Positions 15,778-24,910 of a stretch of 64,000 bases of DNA are shown in pieces. This DNA is from SABI01 sp028532915. Lineage in GTDB: Bacteria > Spirochaetota > Spirochaetia > Sphaerochaetales > Sphaerochaetaceae. The notes beneath the pieces are model-generated. The model was not told where the DNA came from, did not search any database, and saw nothing but the letters and a program-made list of their open reading frames with translations. Made by a program: the position numbers and the translations under genes. The stretch lies in NCBI GenBank assembly GCA_963677225.1, contig OY781923.1:496001-560000 (forward strand), written 5' to 3'. Every line of letters starts with the position of its first letter. Within the stretch, counting starts at the first letter, position 1.

Positions 15778-18440
15778 ATAAGATTCATGACTGTCTGCAG
15801 GATTATCTTTTCAACCTCTTCGGAGAACGGGGCGCTGTGATGATAGAATTTGTAGGCGTCAGTTATCTCATATCCTCCCTGATCGAGTGCACTCTTTGAA
15901 GGAAGATAGCCGAGAGAGCCTCCTGCATAGCAGATGATGAAAGGCTCTTTCCCGGGTAGTTCTTTTTTGATCTTCTTGGCAATATCGGTAAATAATTCTC
16001 CTGGAATGCTGATGAAATAGAGTTCGTTTCCAATCGACATCAATGAGAATTCTCCGCTCAGATGATCTTGATCATCTTCGATCCAGAGTCGTTCTTTCGC
16101 CCACTGACGGGAAATATCAACTGCCCAAAGAGGATTATTGTGGGCTTTGGAGAAACTGTCGGCAGCTGATGCTTTCTCTTCGGCAAGGCGCAGCTGATCT
16201 TCACTTTCTTTCAGAAGAATCTTCAGTTGTTCTTTCGACATCCCTTTCTCTAGCGGAAGATCCACTACCTGAGAGAATAATGTGATAGTAGCGCTTTCCG
16301 GTTTTCTCGAAGGACGCCTGGAATCTATCTCGTAAATCTTGTGTGCGATCTCTCTTCCGATCCTGTCGATATCGCTTTCGGTTCCTTCTACAAAATGGTC
16401 TGAGGCAGGGTCTGTGATATCAGGGCGAACATCCCCGCAGGCTCCGATGAAGGGAATCACGAGAAGATCGGAGCTGAACAGTCTTCTCAGATGTGAGCGG
16501 ATACGGCCCGGATAGTCGGCGCTGATGACTGAGAGGGAGACACCCAATGTTGTCGGATGAACATGAGTGTTGACCCATATCGATTTGAGCTTTCCTTCTT
16601 CATCTTTGATCGTTACGACGGAGATCGTATCATCATAAGGACCTTCCGGATTCGGCCTCATCGCTACCGTATGCGTCCTTTCATCATACAGGCGCCGATT
16701 GATACCGAACGGGTCTGAAAAAGAGAAGGAATCCATTGAAACAGCTGTCTCAGGCTGCTCTTTAAGGAACAAACAGCAGTATTCTGCTTTTTCGTAAAGA
16801 TAGAGAAGGTATTCATCATCTTCAAAGAGAGGCCCTAACGGGATTACGGGAGGACAGGTATGAGAGTGGGTCGCACTCACAAGAATATGATCGGCGGTGA
16901 CATGAACCTTTTGCAGGATGATCGATCGTATCTTCTTAATTGTCTGCACCGAGAATTCCAGAGTATCTGCATTGAGAATGATTGTAGTTCCGTACGGAGA
17001 GCGCAGTTGGACGACTCTCATGTGAAGTCTGTCCATGATGCGTTCGAATTCACCATCTCTTGCTATATGGCCTGACAGACGGGTTTTAATGACAGGGGTA
17101 ATATCTGTCTCGAGGCCTTTGAACATCAGCGGAAGATCCTCTGAGATGATATCATAGCAGGTGATGAATGAAAGATTCGTATGGTATCCCGGATCGAGAT
17201 CGGGGGTGGCGGGAATCGTTTCGATTCCGTTTCCCTGTGCATCGATCGCCTGAAGGGCGACAGGACATTCTGATTGTTCCAGATAACAGGTGGAGAATGT
17301 GGAGAAAAGAGAGGTGAATGTCTTTGTCGACCACTCACTCCACCTTTCATTATCCTGCAGTTTCTCGACACAGGCGATAGCTCTCATAGTCTCACAGACA
17401 GACCACCAGGGCATCGAGTCATCGATGACCTTTCCTGTGATACCATCGATGCTCTTATAGATTCCTTTGGTCCGGTGATAACCCGACAGGAAATTCGTCT
17501 TCAACAGCAGAGGTAGAAGCTGTTCTACCGAGTTCATCCACTGTGCAGTCTTATCGGAGATATCGAAGTTCTTTTTCCAGGTGAGAAGAAGTTGACTGAT
17601 CAGACCGACACATTCCAGTGCATGTCCCGAATCTAGAGGAATGCGCTGCATTTCGTCGATATAGGGCTGTCCACTCTCATCTATGAATTCTACTATGGTA
17701 TACTCTCTCAGATATTCCCATCTTTTGTCGATATTAACATGATGGAGCATGATATGGTCGATAAGACGCACAGCTGACTGTACCGCATTCTGATCTTTTT
17801 CAAGTTCCATCAGAAGATTCACCGCTCCGAGTGCCAGCATGTGGCCGGCGTAGGATCTTTTTGCGGGGTCTCGGTAGAAATCCTTCCTTTTGGATGTATC
17901 TATCGGGACCTGATCGTTGTAGAATCGTCCGTCGATCACCGCATCGATCACATCGTTCAGAAACTGTTTGGCCCGGGTAGATTCGTCTTTGTCTCCGTAG
18001 AGCGTGTGGTAGGTATACAATCCCCGCGAAACGAAAAGGTCACTCATCGTATAGTCGTTTCTGTCTGATTCTGAAGACGGCTGAAAGAGAAACAAATAAT
18101 GTCCCTGATGATCGGCAAGCGACGATGCAACATCGGCACAGAGCCTCTCTATCTTTCTGGTTGAAGGAGTTGGAACGCCTGAGAATCTTCTGTACCACCG
18201 TATATGCAGTGAGAGTGCTTCCAATGCTCTGCCCTGGATCCAGCTGTAGATATGAAAAAAGTCTCTGATACCACCGATCTTGAAATAGTCGATACCTGTC
18301 AGTGCATCGATTTTCAGGTTGACCCACTTGTAGTCTGGATACTGTTCTCGTCTTTCAAGTATGAGAGTGACAGTCTGATCGATGATCTGTTTCATCGAAT
18401 GCAGAATTTCGTAGGGCCTGAAACTGTCTTTATCTCTCAT
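15762..18440 (-). CDS. Fusion protein: AGE-like alpha/alpha toroid plus neutral ceramidase-like domain
   Basis: This 892-residue protein is of unusual make-up. Residues 1-430 resemble the N-acylglucosamine 2-epimerase/glycoside hydrolase alpha-toroid superfamily: LDSGHALECVGLISQ (269-283) and MPWWSVCETMRAIACV (343-358) match its two signature helices. Residues 440-720 resemble the neutral/alkaline ceramidase N-terminal domain: the zinc-site SATHSHTCPP (522-531), NTHVHPTTLG (624-633), ADYPGRIRSHL and GACGDVRPD. No signal peptide is seen, so it is probably cytoplasmic. It is the last gene of the nagB-nagA-deoR operon. I infer hydrolysis of an N-acyl or glycosyl bond in an amino-sugar compound; a true ceramide substrate is unlikely inside the cell. 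The AGE-like call rests on motif patterns only. Confidence 0.72.
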   Translation of the reverse strand: MRDKDSFRPYEILHSMKQIIDQTVTLILERREQYPDYKWVNLKIDALTGIDYFKIGGIRDFFHIYSWIQGRALEALSLHIRWYRRFSGVPTPSTRKIERLCADVASSLADHQGHYLFLFQPSSESDRNDYTMSDLFVSRGLYTYHTLYGDKDESTRAKQFLNDVIDAVIDGRFYNDQVPIDTSKRKDFYRDPAKRSYAGHMLALGAVNLLMELEKDQNAVQSAVRLIDHIMLHHVNIDKRWEYLREYTIVEFIDESGQPYIDEMQRIPLDSGHALECVGLISQLLLTWKKNFDISDKTAQWMNSVEQLLPLLLKTNFLSGYHRTKGIYKSIDGITGKVIDDSMPWWSVCETMRAIACVEKLQDNERWSEWSTKTFTSLFSTFSTCYLEQSECPVALQAIDAQGNGIETIPATPDLDPGYHTNLSFITCYDIISEDLPLMFKGLETDITPVIKTRLSGHIARDGEFERIMDRLHMRVVQLRSPYGTTIILNADTLEFSVQTIKKIRSIILQKVHVTADHILVSATHSHTCPPVIPLGPLFEDDEYLLYLYEKAEYCCLFLKEQPETAVSMDSFSFSDPFGINRRLYDERTHTVAMRPNPEGPYDDTISVVTIKDEEGKLKSIWVNTHVHPTTLGVSLSVISADYPGRIRSHLRRLFSSDLLVIPFIGACGDVRPDITDPASDHFVEGTESDIDRIGREIAHKIYEIDSRRPSRKPESATITLFSQVVDLPLEKGMSKEQLKILLKESEDQLRLAEEKASAADSFSKAHNNPLWAVDISRQWAKERLWIEDDQDHLSGEFSLMSIGNELYFISIPGELFTDIAKKIKKELPGKEPFIICYAGGSLGYLPSKSALDQGGYEITDAYKFYHHSAPFSEEVEKIILQTVMNLIHLRP

Positions 18441-18461
18441 AGGATAGATCCTTCTATCTTA

Positions 18462-19217
18462 TTACGGGGTGATCACACGTACACCGCGTTCTTCGAGCAG
18501 TTTTCTCTCTTGTTCACCCAATGAGTCTGTGATGAAATAATCGATATCATCCCAGTTGCACACATGAGCGATGAACATTTTCTCCATTTTGTGAGAGTCT
18601 GCCAGCAGCACGACCTTCGAAGAATTCTTTATCATCTGCTTTTTTGTTTCGGCTTCGATGATATTGGTGCAGGTCATACCCTTTTCGAATGAGAAACCCG
18701 ATACTCCGAGAAAGAGGATATCAGCATGGACCTGACTGAAAAAATAGGCTGCAGGATCTCCCATCATCGAGAGAGATGCTTTGCGCAGAACGCCTCCTGC
18801 CATAAACAGCTCCACATGGTCGGAGTTGACCAGTTCCTGCAGGACAAGGACCGAGTTAGTGATCACAGTGAGGGGCATCGAACGGACCATCTTCGCCAGA
18901 TGCACGGTTGTACTTCCCGAATCGATGAGAATGTTCATCTGCGGCCTGATCAGCGAGAGAGCCTCCTTGCAGATCGCATATTTTTCCTTTTCGTGTTCTT
19001 TGAGCGTGTTCGAAAGGACTCTCACCAGATCGAGATTCTCCGGAAGCATTGCTCCACCGTGAGTACGTATGAGCAGTCCTTTCTTCCCCAGATCATCAAG
19101 ATCGTTTCTCACTGTCACTTTGGACACCCCGAACAGATGAGTGAGCGATTCCACATCGATCGACCCTTTTTCTTTCAGAAGGTCCAAAATCTTTATCTTA
19201 CGTTTTACTGCATTCAT
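18462..19217 (-). CDS. DeoR-family transcriptional repressor
   Basis: This is a 251-residue regulator with the DeoR N-terminal winged helix (KIKILDLLKEKGSIDVESL, then FGVSKVTVRNDLDDL and RTHGGAM) and a C-terminal sugar-phosphate sensor domain of the ribose-5-phosphate isomerase fold, with LIDSGSTTVHLA and LADSHKMEKM. It lies 17 bases after nagA and 21 bases before the ceramidase fusion gene in the same operon. It presumably responds to an amino-sugar phosphate produced by this pathway, as family members such as AgaR do. Confidence 0.9.
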   Translation of the reverse strand: MNAVKRKIKILDLLKEKGSIDVESLTHLFGVSKVTVRNDLDDLGKKGLLIRTHGGAMLPENLDLVRVLSNTLKEHEKEKYAICKEALSLIRPQMNILIDSGSTTVHLAKMVRSMPLTVITNSVLVLQELVNSDHVELFMAGGVLRKASLSMMGDPAAYFFSQVHADILFLGVSGFSFEKGMTCTNIIEAETKKQMIKNSSKVVLLADSHKMEKMFIAHVCNWDDIDYFITDSLGEQERKLLEERGVRVITP

Positions 19218-19234
19218 CGCTATCCTCTTTCTTA

Positions 19235-20140
19235 TTACAGGTCTAACAGGGCTTTAGGAGTTTCGAAGCACATTTCATCCAGCTCTGATGGAGAGGCGAT
19301 CCGGTTTTCAAGCAGAAAATCGGCGCATTCTGACAAACATGCTGACGAGCCTGCCAGACAACCCAGAGAGGGGATGTGCAGCTTCCCGTCGCTTTCCAGA
19401 ACGACCTTGCCGCCTAATGAAGTATACTCACCGGGGGGCATAGAGCCAAGAGGGGCGCTGTCGCTTGTGATAATGGTATGGTGTGTTCCGCATGTGCGTA
19501 TCACCATCTTGATGAAGGGAGGTGGAAGGTGATGTCCGTCTGCGATGAGCATGATGTACAGACCGGGAATCGAAAGGAAGGTATGAATAGGATTATCGGT
19601 TCTGTCCAGCATGGCCGAAATCCCGTTGCCCAGATGAGTCACACATCGCGCTCCCTTTTCGACAGCCTGCTCGATCTGTTGCGGTGAAGCAAGAGTGTGT
19701 CCCATCGAAACGATGACAGAATGATCTGCTGCCATTTCGATGATCTGCACAATGCGCGCAACTTCAGGGGCGACAGTGATCATCTTGAGATAGGGACCGC
19801 AGAGAGTGATCAGACGTTTCATGACAGAGACATCGCCTGCGATCACACAGGTAGGATCATGTGCTCCTCTCGGCCCGTCCAGAGGGGAGATAAACGGTCC
19901 TTCGAGGTGAAAGCCGATTATCATGGAGGCTATGAGAGGATCTGTTTCGATTCCCTTGATAATTAAAGGAATGTTTCTCTCATATACTGAAAGAGGAGAA
20001 CTCACTATCGTGGCCAAAAAAGCATCCGTTCCTTTCTGACGGAGCACCCGGCAGGCTTTCTGAACCTGCTGGTAGGTCAAAGAAGGGCTTGAGAAATCGA
20101 CATTCGCATATCCGTTTACCTGCAGGTCGATGAGGTTCAT
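19235..20140 (-). CDS. nagA: N-acetylglucosamine-6-phosphate deacetylase-like protein, barrel only
   Basis: This enzyme is predicted to remove the acetyl group from an N-acetylated hexosamine phosphate. At 301 residues it is about 80 shorter than classical NagA. It begins directly at the LIDLQVNGYANVDF strand of the TIM barrel and ends soon after the last barrel helix, so both halves of the small beta-sandwich domain are missing. The metal and catalytic residues are present: E in GFHLEGPFIS, H in SMGHTLAS, H in THLGNG and D in TSDSAPLGS. It is not a fragment, as the start follows nagB by three bases with a CAGGAAG ribosome site. It may act on a substrate somewhat different from GlcNAc-6-phosphate. 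Confidence 0.8.
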   Translation of the reverse strand: MNLIDLQVNGYANVDFSSPSLTYQQVQKACRVLRQKGTDAFLATIVSSPLSVYERNIPLIIKGIETDPLIASMIIGFHLEGPFISPLDGPRGAHDPTCVIAGDVSVMKRLITLCGPYLKMITVAPEVARIVQIIEMAADHSVIVSMGHTLASPQQIEQAVEKGARCVTHLGNGISAMLDRTDNPIHTFLSIPGLYIMLIADGHHLPPPFIKMVIRTCGTHHTIITSDSAPLGSMPPGEYTSLGGKVVLESDGKLHIPSLGCLAGSSACLSECADFLLENRIASPSELDEMCFETPKALLDL

Positions 20141-20143
20141 AGT

Positions 20144-20887
20144 TCACTTCCTGAGGATCTTGCCTGCCGACATGCGGTCTGTGAACAGATAGCAGTTCTT
20201 GTGTTCACGAAGCGATGCGCAGGGATACCGGGGTGTGACAGGGGAGTTGAGGGCCATATGTACCGCATCGGCCTTTCTCTCATCCGGCACAGAGCAGATG
20301 ATCACTTCGCTTTTCAGAATCTGCCTGATCGACATCGATATCGCCTGTGAAGGAACTTCCTCAATGCTGCTGAACCAGCCCTCACCGACCTGCTGCGCTC
20401 TGCAGGGAGTGTCGAGATCGACGACAAGATAGGGATCATCGGTGGTAAGATCGGCAGGAGGATCATTGAATGCGATGTGACCGTTTTCACCGATTCCTAT
20501 GAAGGCGACCGCGATCTCTTTCTCCCTGATGAGCGATGAGATCCTTTCTACTTCCTTATTCAGATCTTCGGCATCACCTTCTATATAATGGAACGCCTTC
20601 AAACATCCTACTTTCTGTTCGAAGCGCTCTTTCAGATACCTTCTGAAGGAAGCTTTGTGATCTGCGCTGATTCCCACATATTCGTCGAGGTGGAACACTT
20701 CGACTTTCGACCAGTCGATATCCTTTTCTATCACGAGCGAATTAAGCATCGAGAACTGGCTTGCTCCGGTTGCCACGATGATTGAAATGCTTTCGTTCCT
20801 TTTCAGAGCCTCTCTGATGTAGATTGCACCCTGCATCGCTGCATGTTGTCCCATGTTTTCACCAGTATCAAAGATCTCAATATTCAT
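20144..20887 (-). CDS. nagB: Glucosamine-6-phosphate deaminase-like protein
   Basis: This enzyme is predicted to convert an amino-sugar 6-phosphate to the ketose phosphate and ammonia. The 247-residue product has the NagB/6-phosphogluconolactonase fold, with IVATGASQFSMLNSL, the active-site segment VFHLDEYVGISADHKASF and FIGIGENGHIAFNDPPADL. It heads the operon nagB-nagA-deoR-fusion gene. Divergent NagB-like proteins of this type include AgaS-linked and other amino-sugar isomerases, so the exact sugar is open. Confidence 0.88.
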   Translation of the reverse strand: MNIEIFDTGENMGQHAAMQGAIYIREALKRNESISIIVATGASQFSMLNSLVIEKDIDWSKVEVFHLDEYVGISADHKASFRRYLKERFEQKVGCLKAFHYIEGDAEDLNKEVERISSLIREKEIAVAFIGIGENGHIAFNDPPADLTTDDPYLVVDLDTPCRAQQVGEGWFSSIEEVPSQAISMSIRQILKSEVIICSVPDERKADAVHMALNSPVTPRYPCASLREHKNCYLFTDRMSAGKILRK

Positions 20888-20973
20888 CTCTTTCCCTGCC
20901 TTTTTCTTTTTTTGTGTTTTGTGTGAACAGCAGAAGTAGAAACTTCATATTTCCCGTTCATATTCTTGTAAGA

Positions 20974-21002
20974 TTATAGCCTGAAAAGTGGTGACAGTCT
21001 AT
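20974..21002 (-). promoter_or_regulatory. Putative promoter of the nagB operon
   Basis: On the minus strand TAGACT (20997-21002), a 17-base spacer and a perfect TATAAT (20974-20979) lie about 85 bases upstream of the nagB start codon. Confidence 0.5.
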
Positions 21003-21095
21003 AACTATTACCTTTTTTTACTTTCCTTTATTTTCTTTTTTGTATATAATGAAGAAGAATAAAAACACAAGGACACCTTAAGGAGAACAGTCGGA

Positions 21096-21926
21096 ATGCA
21101 AATCATTGAGCAATACCTCCAGCCAAAGGGAAAAGATACAAACTCCTGCGAAGATGGCTATACCGTCACCGATGATTTTATCGCAGTTGTAGACGGAGCT
21201 ACGAACAAAAGCGGGATGAAATACAAAGATGAGAATCCCGGGCGGGTTGCGATGAGACTCGCAATCGAAACGATCGAAAGACTTTCTCCTTCCTGCAGTG
21301 CTCTGGAGGCTTTTAATGAGATCAACGACACACTGCACAATTTCTATCAGAAAGAGGGTATCTTGAAAACGGTGACGGAAACTCCTTCGAACCGATGCAC
21401 AGCATCGTGTGTAATCTACAGCAATTTTCATCGTCAGCTGTGGTTTCTCGGTGACTGTACAGCCATGATCGATGGTAATCTGATACAGTTTCAGAAAGAA
21501 CTCGACAGTGTTCTGGCGAATCTTCGTTCACTGATGATCAATGTGGAACTTTCACAGGGGGCGACAGTCAATCAGCTGCTCGATGACGATGTAGCCCGCA
21601 AATACATCGTCCCTCTTTTGAACAGGCAGGCATTCCTTCAGAATTCCTCCTACGAATGCGAATACACTTACTATGTGCTCGACGGTATCTATCCTATCGA
21701 ACAAAAGCATATTCAGGTTGTTCCGGTTCCTTCAACGGCGAAGGAAATCGTCCTTTCCAGTGACGGCTATCCGCAGCTGTTTCCGACTCTGAATGAGAGT
21801 GAAGAGTATCTTCAACATATTCTAGAAGTAGATCCGCTGTGCTATTCCCATTTCAAAAGCACGAAGGGAATGATCAGGGAAAACAGTTCGTATGATGATC
21901 GTGCCTATATCCGTTTCAAGCTGTGA
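21096..21926 (+). CDS. PP2C-like protein phosphatase family member
   Basis: This 276-residue protein resembles the PP2C/SpoIIE-type phosphatase fold: SCEDGYTVTDDFIAVVDGAT at residues 17-36 fits the metal-binding DG motif, ASCVIYS and WFLGDCTA fit the central strands, and VLSSDGYPQLFP fits the late metal-binding DG motif. These proteins are metal-dependent Ser/Thr phosphatases. It is a single gene with a TATAAT at 21046 and a good AAGGAG ribosome site, and it ends at a strong terminator facing an ABC importer operon. A partner kinase is not visible. It may be a stand-alone regulator, or a divergent member acting on a small molecule. Confidence 0.72.
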   Translation: MQIIEQYLQPKGKDTNSCEDGYTVTDDFIAVVDGATNKSGMKYKDENPGRVAMRLAIETIERLSPSCSALEAFNEINDTLHNFYQKEGILKTVTETPSNRCTASCVIYSNFHRQLWFLGDCTAMIDGNLIQFQKELDSVLANLRSLMINVELSQGATVNQLLDDDVARKYIVPLLNRQAFLQNSSYECEYTYYVLDGIYPIEQKHIQVVPVPSTAKEIVLSSDGYPQLFPTLNESEEYLQHILEVDPLCYSHFKSTKGMIRENSSYDDRAYIRFKL

Positions 21927-21940
21927 CGATCAGCAGTCAA

Positions 21941-21975
21941 AATCAAGTGAGCTTCCCGAAAAAGCTCACTTGATT
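21941..21975. terminator. Strong bidirectional terminator
   Basis: AATCAAGTGAGCTT and AAGCTCACTTGATT form a perfect 14-bp stem with a seven-base loop between the converging PP2C-like gene and the ABC permease gene. Confidence 0.85.
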
Positions 21976-21989
21976 CAAATTAGGATGTT

Positions 21990-23705
21990 CTATCCGAGTT
22001 TGAAAGAGTTCACCATCTTGTTTCCCTGGAAAGAGTTCATCGCATAGACGATGATGAACACGACGATCAGCAGTATCACGGACAATGCACTCGCCTCTCC
22101 CATCTTTCCGTCTGCGACCGCAGAGTATATCTGAATCGGGACGGTTCTCGTTCTCGCTCCGTACAGCAGGATAGTCGTGCTCAGTTCCTGCAGCAGTGTC
22201 GAGAACGTAAGTATCGAGCCGCTGATGATTCCCGGGAGTATCAGAGGGAGGCTGACACGGCGGAAGGTGTAGAACCAGTTTGCTCCGGCTATCGTTGATG
22301 ATTCTTCAAGCGTAGGATCGAGCTGGGTAAGAGATGCGACAACCGACCGGTATACATACGGGGTCCTTCTGATCATGTAGGAGATGATGATGATCGTGAA
22401 CGTACCTCCGAGGGGGATGCTCGCATTACCGCTGAATGCCGATAAAAGTGCCACGGCGATGACGGTCCCGGGCAGGATGAACGGTGCCATGATAGCTAGA
22501 TCGAGGATCGCGGCCCCTTTCGGCCTTCTTCTTTCTGTGATATACGCCATGATCGAACCGAGGATGGCCGTGAAGAAGGTGGCGATCAGAGAGAGGTATA
22601 GAGAGTTCCCCAGCTCGGTCTTACTCGCTGAAGGAATCTTTATGTAGTTCGCCAAGGTGAATCCCTGAGGGAACAGTCCCTGCCATTTTTCGAAGAACGA
22701 CATGACGATGATGGTGATCTGCGGGGCAAGGGAGACTATCAGGATGATGATGCAGAAGATGGAGCTGAGAATCTTCACGCCGGCATTGGAGTAAAGTTTC
22801 TGCTCCGAACGTGATGCGCTGATCGTCTCGTATTTCCGCTTGTTGACGACATATTTCTGCAGTATGAGAACCGCTCCTGTGATGATGACATTGACGATCG
22901 CGATAGCGGCGGCTCCGTTGAGATCCCAGAATCCGTTGACTCGGAAGTAGATCAGTGTCGGCAGTACGTATTCTTCTCCTCCGATGATCGCGGGAATCCC
23001 GAAGCTTCCGATGGAGCGGATGAATACCAGAAGGCAGGCGGCTCCCAGACTCGGGAGAATCAGCGGGAAGGTGATAGTCCAGAAAATTCTCCACTTTCCT
23101 GCACCCATGAGCATCGCAGCTTCTTCCAGAAGGGGGTTTGCCGAGGAGAAGCTGCTGTAGCTGAGAAGGAATACGAAAGGGTAGAAGGTGAGGGTCATGG
23201 TGAATATCATTCCGAACATACCGTAGATCGAAGGAATCGTGATTCCCAAAGGTGACAATACAATATTCAGAAAATGACGGGCGACTCCCTGCCGTCCCAT
23301 CAGGATGATCCAGGAGAAGGCTCCCACGAAAGAGGGCATGATCACAGGGAGAATCCCCAGTGACAGCAACAGTTTCTTACCGGGAATCTGCACCCGTGCG
23401 ACGATGTATCCCATGGGAACTCCGATGAGTACCGAGAAGACGACTACCGAGATACTCAGGATGAACGAGTTCTTCAGACTCTTCTGATACAACGGGGAGG
23501 TGAAGAACTTGGTGAAATTATCGATTCCGAAACGGGAGAAATCCATTTTTGCTCCCGCTCCCATGAAAGCACGCAGAAACGTCGTGATCAGAGGCCAAAA
23601 GAGGAAGACCACCAGAAAGGCAAGTGGGATAGCGAATACTAGATAGGGTGTGAAATCCTTCTGCAGAAAGTTTTTGAGTCGTTGTGAAGAATCCTGTTTT
23701 CTCAT
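21990..23705 (-). CDS. ABC importer permease, fused two-domain iron/sugar-phosphate type
   Basis: This is a 571-residue inner-membrane protein with about 12 spans, made of two fused permease domains as in FbpB, AfuB or ThiP. Each half has an EAA-type loop: EEAAMLMGAGKWRIFW in the first and EESSTIAGANWFYTFRRV in the second. It is the last gene of a binding protein-ATPase-permease operon. Its start overlaps the stop of the ATPase gene by four bases. The substrate may be ferric iron, a sugar phosphate or a phosphonate. Confidence 0.88.
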   Translation of the reverse strand: MRKQDSSQRLKNFLQKDFTPYLVFAIPLAFLVVFLFWPLITTFLRAFMGAGAKMDFSRFGIDNFTKFFTSPLYQKSLKNSFILSISVVVFSVLIGVPMGYIVARVQIPGKKLLLSLGILPVIMPSFVGAFSWIILMGRQGVARHFLNIVLSPLGITIPSIYGMFGMIFTMTLTFYPFVFLLSYSSFSSANPLLEEAAMLMGAGKWRIFWTITFPLILPSLGAACLLVFIRSIGSFGIPAIIGGEEYVLPTLIYFRVNGFWDLNGAAAIAIVNVIITGAVLILQKYVVNKRKYETISASRSEQKLYSNAGVKILSSIFCIIILIVSLAPQITIIVMSFFEKWQGLFPQGFTLANYIKIPSASKTELGNSLYLSLIATFFTAILGSIMAYITERRRPKGAAILDLAIMAPFILPGTVIAVALLSAFSGNASIPLGGTFTIIIISYMIRRTPYVYRSVVASLTQLDPTLEESSTIAGANWFYTFRRVSLPLILPGIISGSILTFSTLLQELSTTILLYGARTRTVPIQIYSAVADGKMGEASALSVILLIVVFIIVYAMNSFQGNKMVNSFKLG

Positions 23706-24823
23706 TGCTGCCCTTCCTGTGTATAAAGAGTGAGCCTGTTTTCGTTGAAGAGGATCTTTACCGTATCCTGTTCAACTATTTCAGCAACCTTTCCTTCCAT
23801 GTCGATCTCCAAAGTCCTTCTGGAGTATGATGGATCGACTTCGACTTCATAGCGTACGATATGGCCCAGATGCTGGATGATGGTAACCTTCCCTTCGATT
23901 GCAGGCTTGTCGCACTGTTTTGCGATACTCAGATGTTCAGGACGTGCCGCGATGAGCAGTTCATCTTCTGTCTTCAGGTCGGAAGATGAACGGTACTGCG
24001 ATCTGTCCAGAGAGAATGAAATAGTATCGTTCAGCCGGACATCCACTTTCTCTTCGGTTATCTTCGCTACTTTTACCTTGAAGAAGTTCATCTTTCCTAT
24101 GAAGTTGGCGACGAAGGGGTTTTGCGGGTAGTTGTACAGATCATCGGAAGAGCCGATCTGTTCGACGACTCCGTCGCGAAGTACGGCGAGGCGGTCGCCG
24201 ACGGCCATGGCCTCTTCCTGGTCGTGAGTCACGAAGATCGTTGTGATATTCGTAGCTTTCTGGATGCGGCGGATCTCTGCTCTCATATAGCGGCGCAGTT
24301 TTGCGTCCAGATTCGCAAGAGGTTCGTCAAGCAGCAGAATATCGGGATCGTAGACCAGAGCTCTGGCGATCGCGACTCTCTGCTGCTGTCCTCCCGAGAG
24401 GGCGGAAGGGGCGGGGTTTCTCTTCAGCACGTCTTCGAGTCCGACAAGTTTCATGATGTCGGTGACTTTTTCCTTCACGATCGATGAGTCGACTTTTCTC
24501 ACACGCAGGCCGTAAGCGACGTTCTCGAATACGTTCATGTGAGGGTAGAGAGCGAAACTTTGAAATACCATGCCGATGTTCCTTCTGAACGGCGGGATGG
24601 TAGTCACATCCTTGTCACCGTAATAGATCGATCCTCCCGAGATCTTCTCCAGTCCGGCAGTGCTTCTAAGCAGTGTGGTCTTTCCGCAGCCTGAAGGTCC
24701 GAGCAGGCAGAACAGTTCTCCCGGTTCAATCGAGAAAGAGATGTCTCTCAAGGCATGGACCGCGTGTTTCGAATCTTCGTCGAATATCTTATTTACTTTA
24801 TCATAGCGCAAACTTAGGCTCAT
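23702..24823 (-). CDS. ABC importer ATPase, FbpC/PotA type
   Basis: This is a 373-residue ATPase of the CUT1/Fbp/Pot class. It has Walker A GPSGCGKTTLL, signature LSGGQQQRVAIARAL, Walker B ILLLDEPLANLD and the switch H in IFVTHDQEEAM, followed by a C-terminal TOBE domain (about residues 240-365). An in-frame start at 24853 exists, but the ATG at 24823 sits behind GAGGAG and is chosen. It energises the fused permease encoded next and works with the binding protein encoded upstream. Confidence 0.92.
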   Translation of the reverse strand: MSLSLRYDKVNKIFDEDSKHAVHALRDISFSIEPGELFCLLGPSGCGKTTLLRSTAGLEKISGGSIYYGDKDVTTIPPFRRNIGMVFQSFALYPHMNVFENVAYGLRVRKVDSSIVKEKVTDIMKLVGLEDVLKRNPAPSALSGGQQQRVAIARALVYDPDILLLDEPLANLDAKLRRYMRAEIRRIQKATNITTIFVTHDQEEAMAVGDRLAVLRDGVVEQIGSSDDLYNYPQNPFVANFIGKMNFFKVKVAKITEEKVDVRLNDTISFSLDRSQYRSSSDLKTEDELLIAARPEHLSIAKQCDKPAIEGKVTIIQHLGHIVRYEVEVDPSYSRRTLEIDMEGKVAEIVEQDTVKILFNENRLTLYTQEGQQ

Positions 24824-24910
24824 CGTGATTCTCCTCGTACAGTTGGAATACAAATCTTCCTTCTGCGGCAGAACACAGAAGGAAGATGGTGGTCTTTGAA
24901 ATGGTTTGAA

